A stretch of 64,000 nucleotides of DNA from Cordilura impudica (GCA_963682025.1 OY821519.1:68517525-68581524); one strand, 5' to 3'; counted from the first letter of the stretch, positions 34,602-45,139 are shown. The notes: generated by a model not told the origin, from the letters alone. Made by a program: numbers and translations.

Positions 34602-34972
34602 GCCCTAAAGTAGTGCATAGGATTATGGTAGTAAAAGTGTTTTTATAAAACTTAATCCTTTAAAAGCCCTAAAGTAGTGCATAGGATAAAAAGTGTTCTA
34701 ATTAATTTAAAAACCCTAAAGAAGTGAAAAATTAATTTAATAAAATCTAAAAAGCCCTAAAGAAGTGCAGATTTAATTTAATAAAATTTAAAAGCCCTAA
34801 AGAAGTGCAGAATTAATTTAAAACCCTAAAGAAGTGCAGATTTAATTTAAATTAAAAGCCCTAAAGAAGTGCAGAATTAATTAAAAGCCCTAAAAGAAGT
34901 GCAGAATTAATTTAATAAAATTTAAAAGCCCTAAAGAAGTGCGGAATTAATTTAAAACCCTAAAGAAGTGCA
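34602..34972 (+). repeat. Leader array: ten copies of GCCCTAAAGAAGTGCAGA
   Basis: Copies start near 34602, 34665, 34713, 34753, 34794, 34823, 34858, 34887, 34928 and 34956, separated by AT-rich linkers containing TTAATTTAA. The first two copies read GTAGTGCATAGGAT. The position, between the 5' LTR and gag, is where gypsy carries its Su(Hw) insulator array, and the complement TGCACTTCTTTAGGGC loosely recalls that zinc-finger site. Binding by such a protein is an inference. Confidence 0.8.
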
Positions 34973-35028
34973 GAATTAATTTAATAAAATTCAAAATTAA
35001 AAAACTCTACAAAAATTTTTTTAAAAAC

Positions 35029-35240
35029 TTTAATTTACACGAAACTAATAAATTTTAAATAAAAACTCTAATTTATACGAGACTATCAAAAACTATAATT
35101 CCAATAAATTTTTAAATAAAAGAAGAACTCTAATTTACACGAAACTAATAAATTTTAAATAAAAACTCTAATTTATACGAGACTATCAAAAACTATAATT
35201 CCAATAAATTTTTAAATAAAAGAAGAACTCTAATTTACAC
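35029..35240 (+). repeat. 100-bp tandem repeat in the errantivirus leader
   Basis: GAAACTAATAAATTTTAAAT recurs at 35041 and 35141, and AGAAGAACTCTAATTTACAC at 35121 and 35221, giving two full units and a partial third. Non-coding. Confidence 0.9.
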
Positions 35241-35514
35241 GAAACTGTCAAATTATAATTACAATAATTTTTTTTTAAATAAAAGAAGAACCCCAATTTG
35301 TATACGAAATTGTCAAAACTAATAAATTATAATCCCAATAAATTGTTGAAAAATAATATTTCAATTAATTACAAACTCAACTTGAAGTGGAAAACAACAT
35401 TGTCACCAGGCAACGATTTTGTCTGGGCAGCAAAGAGGATACAAATTACGAATCAACACCATCACCAACATCGACACAAAATTCAACAATGAAGTATTTA
35501 TTGACTATTCTAAA

Positions 35515-35520
35515 GTAAGT
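35515..35520 (+). other. Candidate splice donor for the env message
   Basis: GTAAGT in the leader, 26 nt after an ATG at 35489. Joined to the acceptor at 40480-40481, it would put that ATG in frame with env. Errantivirus env is known to come from a spliced subgenomic RNA. Confidence 0.6.
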
Positions 35521-35583
35521 CAAACAAATAGCTGTAAGCATCCAAAAATATATATTGCGCTCAATTTAAACATTTTAAGAAGC

Positions 35584-35615
<32 letters not shown>

Positions 35616-35878
35616 AGAAGGATTTTCTATATTTAAATTTAAGAATAAATTTTGGATTCTTTTCAAAAATACATTTAAGAAAATAACAAAACAAATTTTT
35701 TTTTGGAATTAAAATATATTTTAAGAAGAATTTTTTTTTGACAATAAGACATTAAAAATTCTGTGTTTAAGTTTAAAAATAAAATTTTTTTTTTCAATAC
35801 TTTTTCTTAAAAAGGAAAAAAAACATTAAATTTTTTTTTATAAGCTAACAAAATTAAAGGGGAAATTAATACTTGGAT

Positions 35879-37309
35879 ATGGCCAACCCAAATAATCTGA
35901 TTAGACCCCCAGTCCTAGTTCGCAATCCCGAAATAAATCCCCCTAACATAAATCCACAACTAGAAGCCACTGTAACAGACATAGTGACTAGGTTATGTAG
36001 AGAACAATGTGATAGCCTGGTTAGGGAACTCTTAAATCCCGGCGCATCTATGACAGGTATAGACCAAGTTATAGAAGATAGGTATATGGAGAATTTGACT
36101 GACCTAGACAGGGTACCAGATGTGGTACGATGTCTGAGGGAATTTTCAGGCAATCCTTCCGAATTTAGCTCGTGGAGGAAAAGTGTGGAACGTGTACTTA
36201 AATTGTACGAATCAAGCAGAGGGACACCAAAATACTACGGAATCCTCAACGTAGTAAGAAATAAGATCATAGGCCCAGCAGACGCCGCTTTAGAATCGTA
36301 CAATACTCCCCTTAATTGGACTTGCATATCAAAATGCCTTACTCTGCATTACGCAGATAAACGAGACCTTGGAACATTGGAGTATCAAATGACAACCTTG
36401 ATTCAGGGAAACACCACAATCCAGGAATTTTACCAACAGGTCTATACTCATCTTTCACTTATAATGAACAAACTCGCCTGTATGGACATTGGCAGAGAAG
36501 CTATGGACCTTTTAACCCAGACATACCGAGATAAAGCACTAGACACCTTCGTCCGTGGACTCAAAGGAGACCTGCCACGTTTGTTGGGAATTCGAGAACC
36601 AGCGGATCTTCCACAGGCATTGCACTTATGCCTCAAACTGGAAAACCAAAACTATAGAGCTCAACATGCCTATACCCATAAGGTTACCAAAATCCAACAA
36701 CCTTTACCTCCGAAAAGTTACAAACCACTATTCCCACAATCAACCTTTACAAGACCTCAATTCTACCCACACCTCGCACACATGCCTTCAACATCCCAAA
36801 ATTTCTACAGACAACCACAACAACAATATACTCCCAATCAAAATTTTAACAGACAGCAACGACAATTTATGCCATCAAATTCATTTAACCAACCCAGAAA
36901 TTTCAGTTCTAATACTCCACCACAGAGACCAGTTGCCCCAAAACCATTACCAAGACCAGAACCTATGGACATAGACCGCTCAATGCAAACCCGAACGATC
37001 AATTACATGAATAGACCACGACCAAATAACGATTTCGCAGGAAAAAGGCCACCAGACAATACATACCAACAACCCCAAAAGTTTCAAAGAAACTTTCATA
37101 TAAACACCGATAACTGGGAAACGGATGGTCAAAATGTTAACCTTTACAGCGAGGACGATTTCGAATCGTATAACAATCATGTACTAGCTAGCGGCACTGA
37201 AGAAGATCTTCAGGAAATGCAAGAATATCTTGACGGTCAGAACGACGAACATAATGAAAAAACCTTCATCGAGGACCATGACTTCACTGACATTCATTTT
37301 TTAGATTAG
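35879..37309 (+). CDS. gag: Errantivirus Gag
   Basis: A 476-codon ORF starting at the ATG at 35879; an upstream in-frame TTG at 35873 is less likely. Gag packages the element RNA into a particle. The first 270 residues are the capsid-like part, with LREFSGNPSEFSSWRKSVER and an LQNWxxL-poor helical region. From about residue 285 the protein is rich in Gln, Asn, Pro and Phe, and it ends in an acidic tail. There is no CCHC knuckle, as is usual in gypsy-group Gag proteins, where basic tracts bind RNA instead. The ORF ends TTA GAT TAG just after a slippery heptamer, so pol is reached by -1 frameshifting. No break is seen. Confidence 0.9.
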   Translation: MANPNNLIRPPVLVRNPEINPPNINPQLEATVTDIVTRLCREQCDSLVRELLNPGASMTGIDQVIEDRYMENLTDLDRVPDVVRCLREFSGNPSEFSSWRKSVERVLKLYESSRGTPKYYGILNVVRNKIIGPADAALESYNTPLNWTCISKCLTLHYADKRDLGTLEYQMTTLIQGNTTIQEFYQQVYTHLSLIMNKLACMDIGREAMDLLTQTYRDKALDTFVRGLKGDLPRLLGIREPADLPQALHLCLKLENQNYRAQHAYTHKVTKIQQPLPPKSYKPLFPQSTFTRPQFYPHLAHMPSTSQNFYRQPQQQYTPNQNFNRQQRQFMPSNSFNQPRNFSSNTPPQRPVAPKPLPRPEPMDIDRSMQTRTINYMNRPRPNNDFAGKRPPDNTYQQPQKFQRNFHINTDNWETDGQNVNLYSEDDFESYNNHVLASGTEEDLQEMQEYLDGQNDEHNEKTFIEDHDFTDIHFLD

Positions 37310-40300
37310 CGAACTCGTCTTTGCCATATTTCGAAGCTAAGACGAGCTCCGGAGAAATACTTAGAATACTTGTCGACACAGGATCGAACAAAAATTATGT
37401 ACAAAATTCCTTAATAAAAAAAGCAATACCCAACGAGGTCAATTTCTATGCTAACTCCATTGGAGGCAAAACCTCCGTAACTCACCACACCTTTATAAAT
37501 CTCTTCGGCTCAGATATTAAATTTTTCTTATTGCCTTCGTTGAAATCATTTCATGCGATATTGGGTAATGACAGCCTTAAAGAACTGTCAGCAATTATTC
37601 ACGCAGCAGGAAGTTATATGATCGTTAAGGACCATATCAAAATAAAATTGAAACAGAAAATTTCCCAATCTGTTAATTCAATACAAATAAGGACACAACA
37701 CATGACAATAGAACAAGAAACAAAAATCGGAAACATAATAGCAAAACATCCCAATTTATTCTCAGAACCAAACGAAAGTCTTACCTACACGACATCAGTA
37801 AAAGGTGAAATTAGAACCACCACCGATAACCCTATATATTCTAGATGTTATCCATATCCTATGAATTTGAAGGACGAAGTAGAAGCTCAGATTAAAGAAT
37901 TGTTGGATCAGGGTGTTATAAGACCTTCAAAGTCACCTTACAATTCACCAGTATGGGTTGTCCCCAAAAAAATGGATGCTTCAGGTAGGAAAAAATACAG
38001 AGTAGTTATCGATTATAGGAAATTAAATGCGGTCACAATCGCCGACCGATACCCTATACCAGAAATAAATGAGGTGCTTTCTCAGCTAGGAGAAAATAGA
38101 TATTTCTCCGTTCTGGATCTGAAAAGTGGGTTTCATCAGATTCCTCTGAGAGAAAAAGATATGGAAAAAACTGCATTCTCGATCAACAACGGCAAATACG
38201 AATTTACGAGGCTTCCGTTCGGATTGAGAAACGCACCCTCAATATTTCAGAGAGCCCTTGATGATATTCTGCGGGAACACATCGGCAAAATCTGCTATAT
38301 TTATATAGACGATATCATAATATTCGGCAGAGATGAGAAATCACATCTGGAAAACATCGAGCAGGTATTCCACACCTTAGAGATAGCCAACATGAAGGTT
38401 CAGCTTGATAAATGTGAGTTTTTGAAGACGGAAGTAGAATTCTTAGGGTTCTTAATATCCACAACCGGAATACAGGCTAACCCTAAAAAAGTAGAAACGA
38501 TAAACAACTTTCCGACCCCAAGAACGCTTAAGGACCTCCGATCATTCCTTGGCATGGCAGGCTTTTATCGCCGTTTCATCAAGGATTACGCCAAACTGGC
38601 AAAACCTCTAACGGCTCTTTTGAGAGGGGAAGAGGGACGAATGTCCAAAAATGTTTCAAAAAAGATAAATATATCACTAGATGACAACGCCATAGAGGCA
38701 CTGAATAAAATCAAAAGAACATTGACATCAGCAGATGTTGTGTTATCCTACCCTAATTTCGAAAAAGAATTCCGACTGACAACAGATGCTTCCAACTATG
38801 CGATCGGAGCTGTATTGGAACAAGATGGTAGGCCCATAACATTTATTTCAAGAACTCTCAACAAAGCCGAAGAACATTACGCTGCAAACGAAAAAGAAAT
38901 GTTAGCGATTGTTTGGGCCCTTAAGAGTTTGAGAAACTACCTTTACGGAGCAGCAAAGATAAAAATTTTTACAGATCACCAACCGTTGACACACGCTCTG
39001 AGCAACGGAAATACTAATAGCAAACTTAGGCGATGGAAAGCAATATTGGAGGAGTATAATTACGAATTATCGTACAAACCTGGTAATACTAATGCTGTGG
39101 CGGACGCACTCTCTAGACCTCCACAGCAAATATTTGAGATCATCTCGACAGACGCCACGCAACATAGTGACCATAGCCTACCTCGAAACCTTATCCAACA
39201 TACAAATGCTCCAATAAATGCTTTTAAAAATCAACTGTTTATAGAACAGAATGAAACTCAATCATATGAATTTCAAATTGTGTTTCCAACATACCACAGA
39301 CATATCATATCAGAACCAGACCTCTCCAAGAAAAGACTAAACGAAATATTCACTAAATACCTAAACCCATCAGTAACGAATTGTGTGAAAACAACCGACG
39401 AGATATTGGGAAAAGCACAAGAAGTGTATTCCGATAATTTTTGCAAATACAAATTCCTTTACACAAGAAACATGGTAGCCGACATTCTTAACGAATCAGA
39501 TCAGGAAATAGAAATTATAAATGAACATAACAGAGCTCACAGAAATGCCAATGAAAATAAAGCTCAATTACTCGAGAGATGTTATTTCCCACAGATGAAT
39601 GCAAAAATAAAAAAAATAGTAACATCATGCAAGGTTTGTAAGGAGAACAAATATGAAAGACACCCTAACAATATTTCTCTGCAAGAAACCCCTATCCCAC
39701 AATATCCTGGTCAAATAATACACATCGATATTTATATTACGGAAGGTACTTCTATTCTGACAGCAATCGATAAGTTGACAAAATATGCTCAGACAAAAAA
39801 ACTTAATTCAAGAGCGACGGAAGACATCAAACAACCACTTAGAGAAATACTTTTGAACTTTGGTATGCCAGAAATTGTCGTGATGGATAATGAAAAGTCA
39901 TTTAATTCAAGGGCCATCATATTCATGTTGGAAAATCAATTTAACGTAAAGGTTTTCCGAATTCCACCATACGCCAGTACGGTTAACGGACAGATGGAAA
40001 GGTTTCATTCTACTCTTTCCGAGATCATGCGATGTATAAAATCGAAAGGAATTCATAATAACTTGTCCGAACTTTTGGATAAATCTACTTACGAGTATAA
40101 CAACACTGTTCATTCGACCTTAGGAAGAAAACCGTACGATGTATTTTTTGGTAAACGGTCATCAAGAGACCCTGAAGAACGGGAAAAAGACAGGATCAAG
40201 TTGATAGAAGATTTTAAGAACCGACAACTATCGGACTTGGAATATCATAGTCGCGGTAGAAAAGTCGCCAGGGATTATAAAATAGGAGAAGTGATTTTTG

Positions 40301-40431
40301 TCAAACAGAATAAAAGGTTGGGAACAAAGCTCAGTAAGAACTATAAGCAGGAGATAGTCAAGGAAAATCGACATACAACGGTGGTGACAGAAAACGGAAG
40401 AATTGTTCACAAAAACAACATTCGTAACTGA
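37291..40431 (+). CDS. pol: Errantivirus Pol (protease, reverse transcriptase, RNase H, integrase)
   Basis: Open in the -1 frame from 37291 and expressed as Gag-Pol. With residue 1 at 37321: protease with VDTGS at 18-22; reverse transcriptase with FSVLDLKSGFHQIPL (about 262-276), LPFGLRNAPSIFQ and the YIDD active site at 328-331; RNase H with TDAS (catalytic Asp 489), NEKEMLAIVWAL and TDHQPL; integrase with a His-His-Cys-Cys finger at His 736, His 740, Cys 770 and Cys 773, then catalytic Asp 803, Asp 856 and Glu 893. All key residues are present. The 1036 residues match a gypsy-group pol. No stop or frameshift was found, so the copy may be competent. It ends 50 nt before the env splice acceptor. 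Confidence 0.95.
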   Translation, partial: HSFFRLANSSLPYFEAKTSSGEILRILVDTGSNKNYVQNSLIKKAIPNEVNFYANSIGGKTSVTHHTFINLFGSDIKFFLLPSLKSFHAILGNDSLKELSAIIHAAGSYMIVKDHIKIKLKQKISQSVNSIQIRTQHMTIEQETKIGNIIAKHPNLFSEPNESLTYTTSVKGEIRTTTDNPIYSRCYPYPMNLKDEVEAQIKELLDQGVIRPSKSPYNSPVWVVPKKMDASGRKKYRVVIDYRKLNAVTIADRYPIPEINEVLSQLGENRYFSVLDLKSGFHQIPLREKDMEKTAFSINNGKYEFTRLPFGLRNAPSIFQRALDDILREHIGKICYIYIDDIIIFGRDEKSHLENIEQVFHTLEIANMKVQLDKCEFLKTEVEFLGFLISTTGIQANPKKVETINNFPTPRTLKDLRSFLGMAGFYRRFIKDYAKLAKPLTALLRGEEGRMSKNVSKKINISLDDNAIEALNKIKRTLTSADVVLSYPNFEKEFRLTTDASNYAIGAVLEQDGRPITFISRTLNKAEEHYAANEKEMLAIVWALKSLRNYLYGAAKIKIFTDHQPLTHALSNGNTNSKLRRWKAILEEYNYELSYKPGNTNAVADALSRPPQQIFEIISTDATQHSDHSLPRNLIQHTNAPINAFKNQLFIEQNETQSYEFQIVFPTYHRHIISEPDLSKKRLNEIFTKYLNPSVTNCVKTTDEILGKAQEVYSDNFCKYKFLYTRNMVADILNESDQEIEIINEHNRAHRNANENKAQLLERCYFPQMNAKIKKIVTSCKVCKENKYERHPNNISLQETPIPQYPGQIIHIDIYITEGTSILTAIDKLTKYAQTKKLNSRATEDIKQPLREILLNFGMPEIVVMDNEKSFNSRAIIFMLENQFNVKVFRIPPYASTVNGQMERFHSTLSEIMRCIKSKGIHNNLSELLDKSTYEYNNTVHSTLGRKPYDVFFGKRSSRDPEEREKDRIKLIEDFKNRQLSDLEYHSRGRKVARDYKIGEVIFVKQNKRLGTKLSKNYKQEIVKENRHTTVVTENGRIVHKNNIRN
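37297..37303 (+). promoter_or_regulatory. -1 ribosomal frameshift site T TTT TTA
   Basis: The heptamer fits X XXY YYZ in the gag frame (T, TTT, TTA) two codons before the gag stop. After a -1 slip the frame is open into pol, because the last stop in the pol frame lies upstream at 37288-37290. No pseudoknot was modelled. Confidence 0.8.
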
Positions 40432-40470
40432 ATGAATTCAAATTTTGGTTAAAGAACTTTTTCTTTTTAT

Positions 40471-40481
40471 TTTTTTTTTAG
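40471..40481 (+). other. Candidate splice acceptor for env
   Basis: A long polypyrimidine stretch (40457-40479) ends in TTTTTTTTTAG directly before the env frame, which opens at once in the phase required by the donor at 35515. Confidence 0.65.
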
Positions 40482-41994
40482 TATAATTTTGTTGCCCTTA
40501 GTCCGACCTGAGGTAAAGATCTTGGACTATACTAATTCGCGAATTGTAGCAATTGATACAGGTGTAGCAAAACTCCAAATGGGGTCTGTAAGATTGATAC
40601 ATGATGTGGACTTAAACGATTACCAGATGTTTATTGACGATATGAAGGCAACAGTGATTTCAAAAGTGGTTACATCCCATCCCTTACATCCCTTTTTAAT
40701 CCATGAAATATCCGAATTACAAGAGAAGCTAAACCAATTGAAACCAAGATCAAAACGATCCCTAAATTTCATAGGTTCGGCATGGAAATGGATAGCAGGT
40801 AATCCTGACCATGACGACTTTGAAATAATAACACAAAAAACAAATAATATATTAAAAAATAACAATAAACAGGTTATAATAAACAAATTATCTTTAGACA
40901 GAATCAACGAATTGACCTCAAAAATGAACCAGGTAATAAAAGTCGTGCAAGAAGATGTACAGACCTTCCGGAATTTAGATATTACCGAATTGAAATACAA
41001 ACTGGAAATAATAAAAGAAGAAATAATTAATCTACAATATGCCATCCATTGGGCCAAAGTAGGTGTAATTAATTCGTTTATTCTGTCTCATGATGAAATA
41101 GAAACCATTAGGAAATTGTTCGAAAATAATAAAATTCCATACCTCAACATAGAAGAGATACTGGAATTTAGTGAAATAAAAATAGCTACTAACAATAGTT
41201 CCTTAATTTATATTGTCAGCATTCCTACAACAAATGATATATTGTGCAATAAGCTACTTATAAAACCTGTGAAGATTAATAGAACTGCTACTAAAATTAT
41301 TTTTAATGAAATTTTGAATTGTAATGAAAAGATGTTTGGAATAAAAAATGATTGTAAGAACTACAACAAATTGACAATATGCAAAGAGGACAGTATTGAG
41401 GACATCAGCGGATCTGAATGCCTCCCCAATTTAATCCACAGCAAACCCTCTAATTGTACCTTGACAAGTAACTTCCATATACCCACAATACAGGAAATAT
41501 TCCCTGGAACACTTTTACTGAACCAATTTAACGGTACGATTCTGATAAGTCAAGAGCCATATGATTTAAATGGCACTTTCATCATTAAATTCCATAATGA
41601 AACTGTATCAATCGGTGATAAAGCTTTTTCATATTCTGAAATTAATTTTTCTAACATTCTCCCAGCCGTAGTGCAACCAGTCATGGGAAACACACACGTG
41701 GAAGAAATTCTCACCTTGGAACTAATCAAAGAAATGCATGTGAACAATACTGAAGCAATAGAACTTCTGAATGTGGAAAGTAGATTGGGTGACACTATCA
41801 CTTACGTACTAGTGGTTCTCATAATCATCTTAATGTTATCTGTCTGTCTGAAAAAAATGTGTAATGGAAGTGGCTCTAAATGCTCAGGAATAATTAATAT
41901 CAATACTCCATTACCACCGCAGAATATTACCTTGAATGAAAACGAGCCGAGAGGGTACCCTATATCAAGGATCTCTCAAATACCCTATTTTTGA
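40482..41994 (+). CDS. env: Errantivirus envelope glycoprotein (F-like fusion protein)
   Basis: The frame is open from the splice acceptor to 41994; the unspliced ORF from 40489 counts 501 codons. The first ATG lies well inside, so the normal start is probably the leader ATG at 35489 supplied by splicing. That exon codes a short hydrophobic stretch consistent with a signal peptide. A furin-type site RSKR ends at residue 90, followed by a segment (SLNFIGSAWKWIAGN) that resembles the fusion peptide of baculovirus F and gypsy Env proteins. A transmembrane segment spans about residues 438-456, followed by a 45-residue cytoplasmic tail. Several N-x-S/T sites occur. The arrangement is that of a class I-like insect fusion protein. 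No breaks were seen. Confidence 0.9.
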
Positions 41995-42014
41995 TTGAGG
42001 ACAATCAAAATTTT

Positions 42015-42024
42015 AGTGGGGAAG
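42015..42024 (+). promoter_or_regulatory. Polypurine tract
   Basis: AGTGGGGAAG abuts the 3' LTR, as expected for the plus-strand primer. Confidence 0.8.
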
Positions 42025-42552
42025 AGTTAACAAACAAAACATTTTGTTTAGTTAATTCTAAATACTCCCTCCCATTCTCTTTAATTTCTCATGTTTGCTG
42101 TGTTCGCTTTGTTAATCAATTTGTTTAAGTTCAATAAATTATGTTGTGGCTCAAATTGCATTGTGTGTCGCAGCTATAGAATATTTTGTCACAAGCCAAT
42201 CGATAATATGCTTTGTGGGCGAAAGAACAAAATTCAATGTAAACAATAATTGTTGCGTCTCATATTGCATTATGTGTCGCAACAGTACTCTGTTCTTTCG
42301 ATTGGTAAACTAGGTCATTAATGCAGACGATAAAATGTTTAACTTATTATTTTTAACAAAAAGTCCCAAAAATTGTCAAGTGGGCAATAAACTATTGAGA
42401 AAGACCCAATGTTGTCAAATGGGCATTAATTATTGTATTCCATAGTTTTAAGTTTAAATAAGAAAAACAATTCAATAAAGAAAGCAGTTGATTAGTAACA
42501 ATCACACAAAACACATCATGTTTCATTTATGAAATATAAAAAGGAAATAACT
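42025..42552 (+). repeat. 3' LTR of the errantivirus
   Basis: 528 bp, the same length as and apparently identical to the 5' LTR. AATAAA at 42474-42479. Confidence 0.95.
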
Positions 42553-42556
42553 TATA
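42553..42556. other. Target-site duplication TATA (right)
   Basis: Pairs with 34026-34029. Confidence 0.85.
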
Positions 42557-43070
42557 TAAACAAAATTTGAGAAGAATCAGTGCAATATTTTTGTTTTTTG
42601 ATAGATTTAAGTGAAAATCGGGAAGGAGCTCTATACGGGGCCTATGACTAAGAGTTGTCCCATAGGGATCATTTTTAGACTACTCATTAATGGATGTCAG
42701 AAACGCAAACAAACCCAATTTGAGTAAGATCTATATGACAATTTGGGTCTTATGGCAATTTATGCCGATTTCATAGGGGTCATTTGTATGGGGGCTAGGT
42801 CTGAACATAGACCGATTCTCACCAATAGCGTTCATACTATTGCCGATAAAAGCTTATATACCAAATTTCTTCAAAATATATTCATATTTGCGATCTGCAG
42901 TTTGATTACAAGGTTTACATGGACACACAGACGGACGGACGGACGGACGGACATCGTTAAATCGAATCAGTTGGTGATTCTGATTCGATCGGTATAATAA
43001 AAGATGGGTCTAGGTCAAATATTTTTGGTAGTTACAAACAGCAGCACAAAGTCACATAGTGGTATAGGGT
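42557..43070 (+). repeat. Dispersed repeat family A, copy 4, right half
   Basis: Continues the sequence broken at 34029 (AAACAAAATTTGAGAAGAAT...). Contains the GGAC run near 42931-42951 and ends at GTGGTATAGGGTAA. Confidence 0.8.
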
Positions 43071-43094
43071 AAAAAAATCGAAATATCCCACATT

Positions 43095-44112
43095 TTTATA
43101 TGCTATACCACTATGTAGTCAGTAGTAGTACAAAAAATATTTGTCCTAGACCAATCTTTTCTTTCTGAGTCGATTTAGCGATGTCCGTCCATCTGTGTGT
43201 CCATGTAAACCTGGTAATTAAACTACAGGTCGCAAATATGAAAACAGTTTGATGGAATTTAGTATATATGCTTTTATTGGCCATAGGATAAAATCGGTTC
43301 ATGCTCCGACCAAGTCCACGTACAAATGACCCCTTTGAGATCGACTTGAATTGCCATAATATCCAATTATCATATAGATCTCGGTCCAATTGGGTTTGTT
43401 TAGGTTTATTATATCCATTTATCAGTAGTCAAAAAATAAACCCCATAGGACAATTCTTAATCATAGCCCCGATTCCCGATTCCCGATCTTCACTTAAATC
43501 TATAAAAAAACAAAAATATTGTACAGATTTTTCTCAAATTTGGTTTGTATATGTTTTTGCCAAAAATAAGTGACCTTACCAAATATGATCAGGATCAGTC
43601 AATTGATCGACTTTTGAACTGAACTTTTCATATTTGAAGGCAAAAAAAAAAAAATCATGTGAGTCCGATCACACGGGAGATTTATAAACATCTAGTAATT
43701 AAAAATTTAAAATCAAACAGAAAGCGTCATCTATGTATCACTATAGCAAACAACTGCAGGTTGTTGAATTATGTATATGTTATACGTTTATATTGTGAAA
43801 CTTTTGTCGTATTACAGCAAAGGGTTGTTGAATTAGCTGAAACAATTTTATATTATAATTTTTTCACCAATACAATCATAAGTCACACCGATTTGTCTTA
43901 CGGCTCACATCGTAACTTGTGATTGTATTGTGAAATAGAAATTTACCCCCTGCGCGTATAGATGTTTGCACATCAAAAATTAATAACAGTGCCACTCAAA
44001 TTTGGTTTATGATTATTTTCTATATCCAATTAGTTAGACCTAAGAGATAAGGTCTCTAAACGCATGGTATAGGGTATCGTATAGTCGGTCTGGACCGATT
44101 ATAATTTTCTTA
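43095..44112 (-). repeat. Dispersed repeat family A, copy 5, split by a family D element
   Basis: Reverse orientation, from TATACCACTATGTAG to a diverged palindrome at 44080-44103. It is interrupted at about 43641-43980 by family D, which landed in the A-run of the A repeat. Confidence 0.7.
43655..43975. mobile_element. Family D inverted-repeat element, copy 2
   Basis: Matches 33153-33494, including GAGTCCGATCACACGGGAGA upstream and GATGTTTGCACATC at the right end. Diverged from copy 1. Confidence 0.55.
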
Positions 44113-44690
44113 CATTTCTTTGGGACAATTTCTAAAATTGTACATTTCTAAAAGAATCGCAGGTGTTTTTCCCTTCACCATTAACTGCATGATGTGGAAC
44201 TACTAATATCTATTTAACTAGCGCAATACAGTAAACTCTCATATTAAAATTGACGACCACCAAAAATTGGGTTTCATTTCGCCAACCTATTATACGAGTG
44301 CTCAGAAAAATCAGCTTATCTAAAGAAAAAAAATTATTGCACTGTGTTACCCAAGGAAAGGAAAATTCACTGTCTGTATATTATAGATTGTATATACTTA
44401 TGGATAAATTGTGCATTGTTTGTAAAATGACAGTTAAGATTACTGTTGTCTAAACAGAGAATAGGTCATTTTATTTAATGTCAAGTGCTGTTAACGTATG
44501 GTAAGTGACTTCATAACGATGACGCTCGTACACTTAAAAGCTCAAAATGTACAAAATATAAAGCAAAAAAAAAAGAAACTAAAATCCATTTAATAAAACG
44601 CTGACATCGATAGAAATGTTCCCATCATCAATTATTCCAACGCATGTAATCATCATTCATTGACACGTCATCATACAAACAAAAAAAAAA
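44113..44690. other. AT-rich spacer
   Basis: A 67-codon frame at 44250-44453 has no recognisable content. Nothing else supported. Confidence 0.4.
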
Positions 44691-45139
44691 ACAAGTAAAA
44701 AATCAGTCTAGACCGACTATATAATACCTTATACCATGCTTTTCGAGAGAGGGTCTTGATACCAACTTCGCTGAGGCAATAACTGAATATAGAAAATAAG
44801 CATAAACCAAATTTTAGTGCTATAGTTATTAATTTGTAGCGCGCAGATATGTTCGTATTTGTTGAAATTTTTATATGGTGCCTATGTCGAAAATGGATTG
44901 ATCATGACCATATTTACTAAAGTCTTTTACTTTTCTCAAAACATGTATAAACGAATTTTGAAAAAATCTACGGAGATTTTTTTTTTTTTTTTGTTTTTTG
45001 ATAGATTTTTAGTGAAGATCGGAAATCAACTTGTATGGGGGCTATAACTAAAAATGGTCCAACAGGGTTTATTTTTGAACTAATGATTAGTGGTTATATT
45101 AGATACGAATACACGACCACATAGTGGTATAGGGTATAA
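44691..45139 (+). repeat. Dispersed repeat family A, copy 6
   Basis: Starts ACAAGTAAAAAATCAGTCTA and ends CACATAGTGGTATAGGGTAT. Internally deleted relative to copy 7. Confidence 0.7.

Larger units (their letters stand above)
34030..42552 (+). mobile_element. Errantivirus (gypsy-group endogenous retrovirus), apparently intact
   Basis: An 8,523-bp provirus with two 528-bp LTRs that I could not distinguish by eye. LTR ends are AGTTAAC...AATAACT, as in Drosophila gypsy. It is flanked by a 4-bp TATA duplication (34026-34029 and 42553-42556), a site type errantiviruses favour. In order it has a primer site, a repeat-rich leader, gag, pol (-1 frame) and env, then a polypurine tract. All three ORFs are open, with the expected catalytic residues in pol. 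Matching LTRs and open frames imply a recent insertion. It split a copy of family A, whose halves rejoin cleanly outside the duplication. Confidence 0.95.

Noticed and set aside
34602..34972. A confirmed Su(Hw) insulator
   Set aside because: Only position and a short TGCA core agree with gypsy; most copies lack the TGCATA core, so it is reported only as a hypothesis.
40620..41057. A 145-codon minus-strand frame inside env
   Set aside because: It is the shadow of the AT-rich env coding strand and has no independent support.
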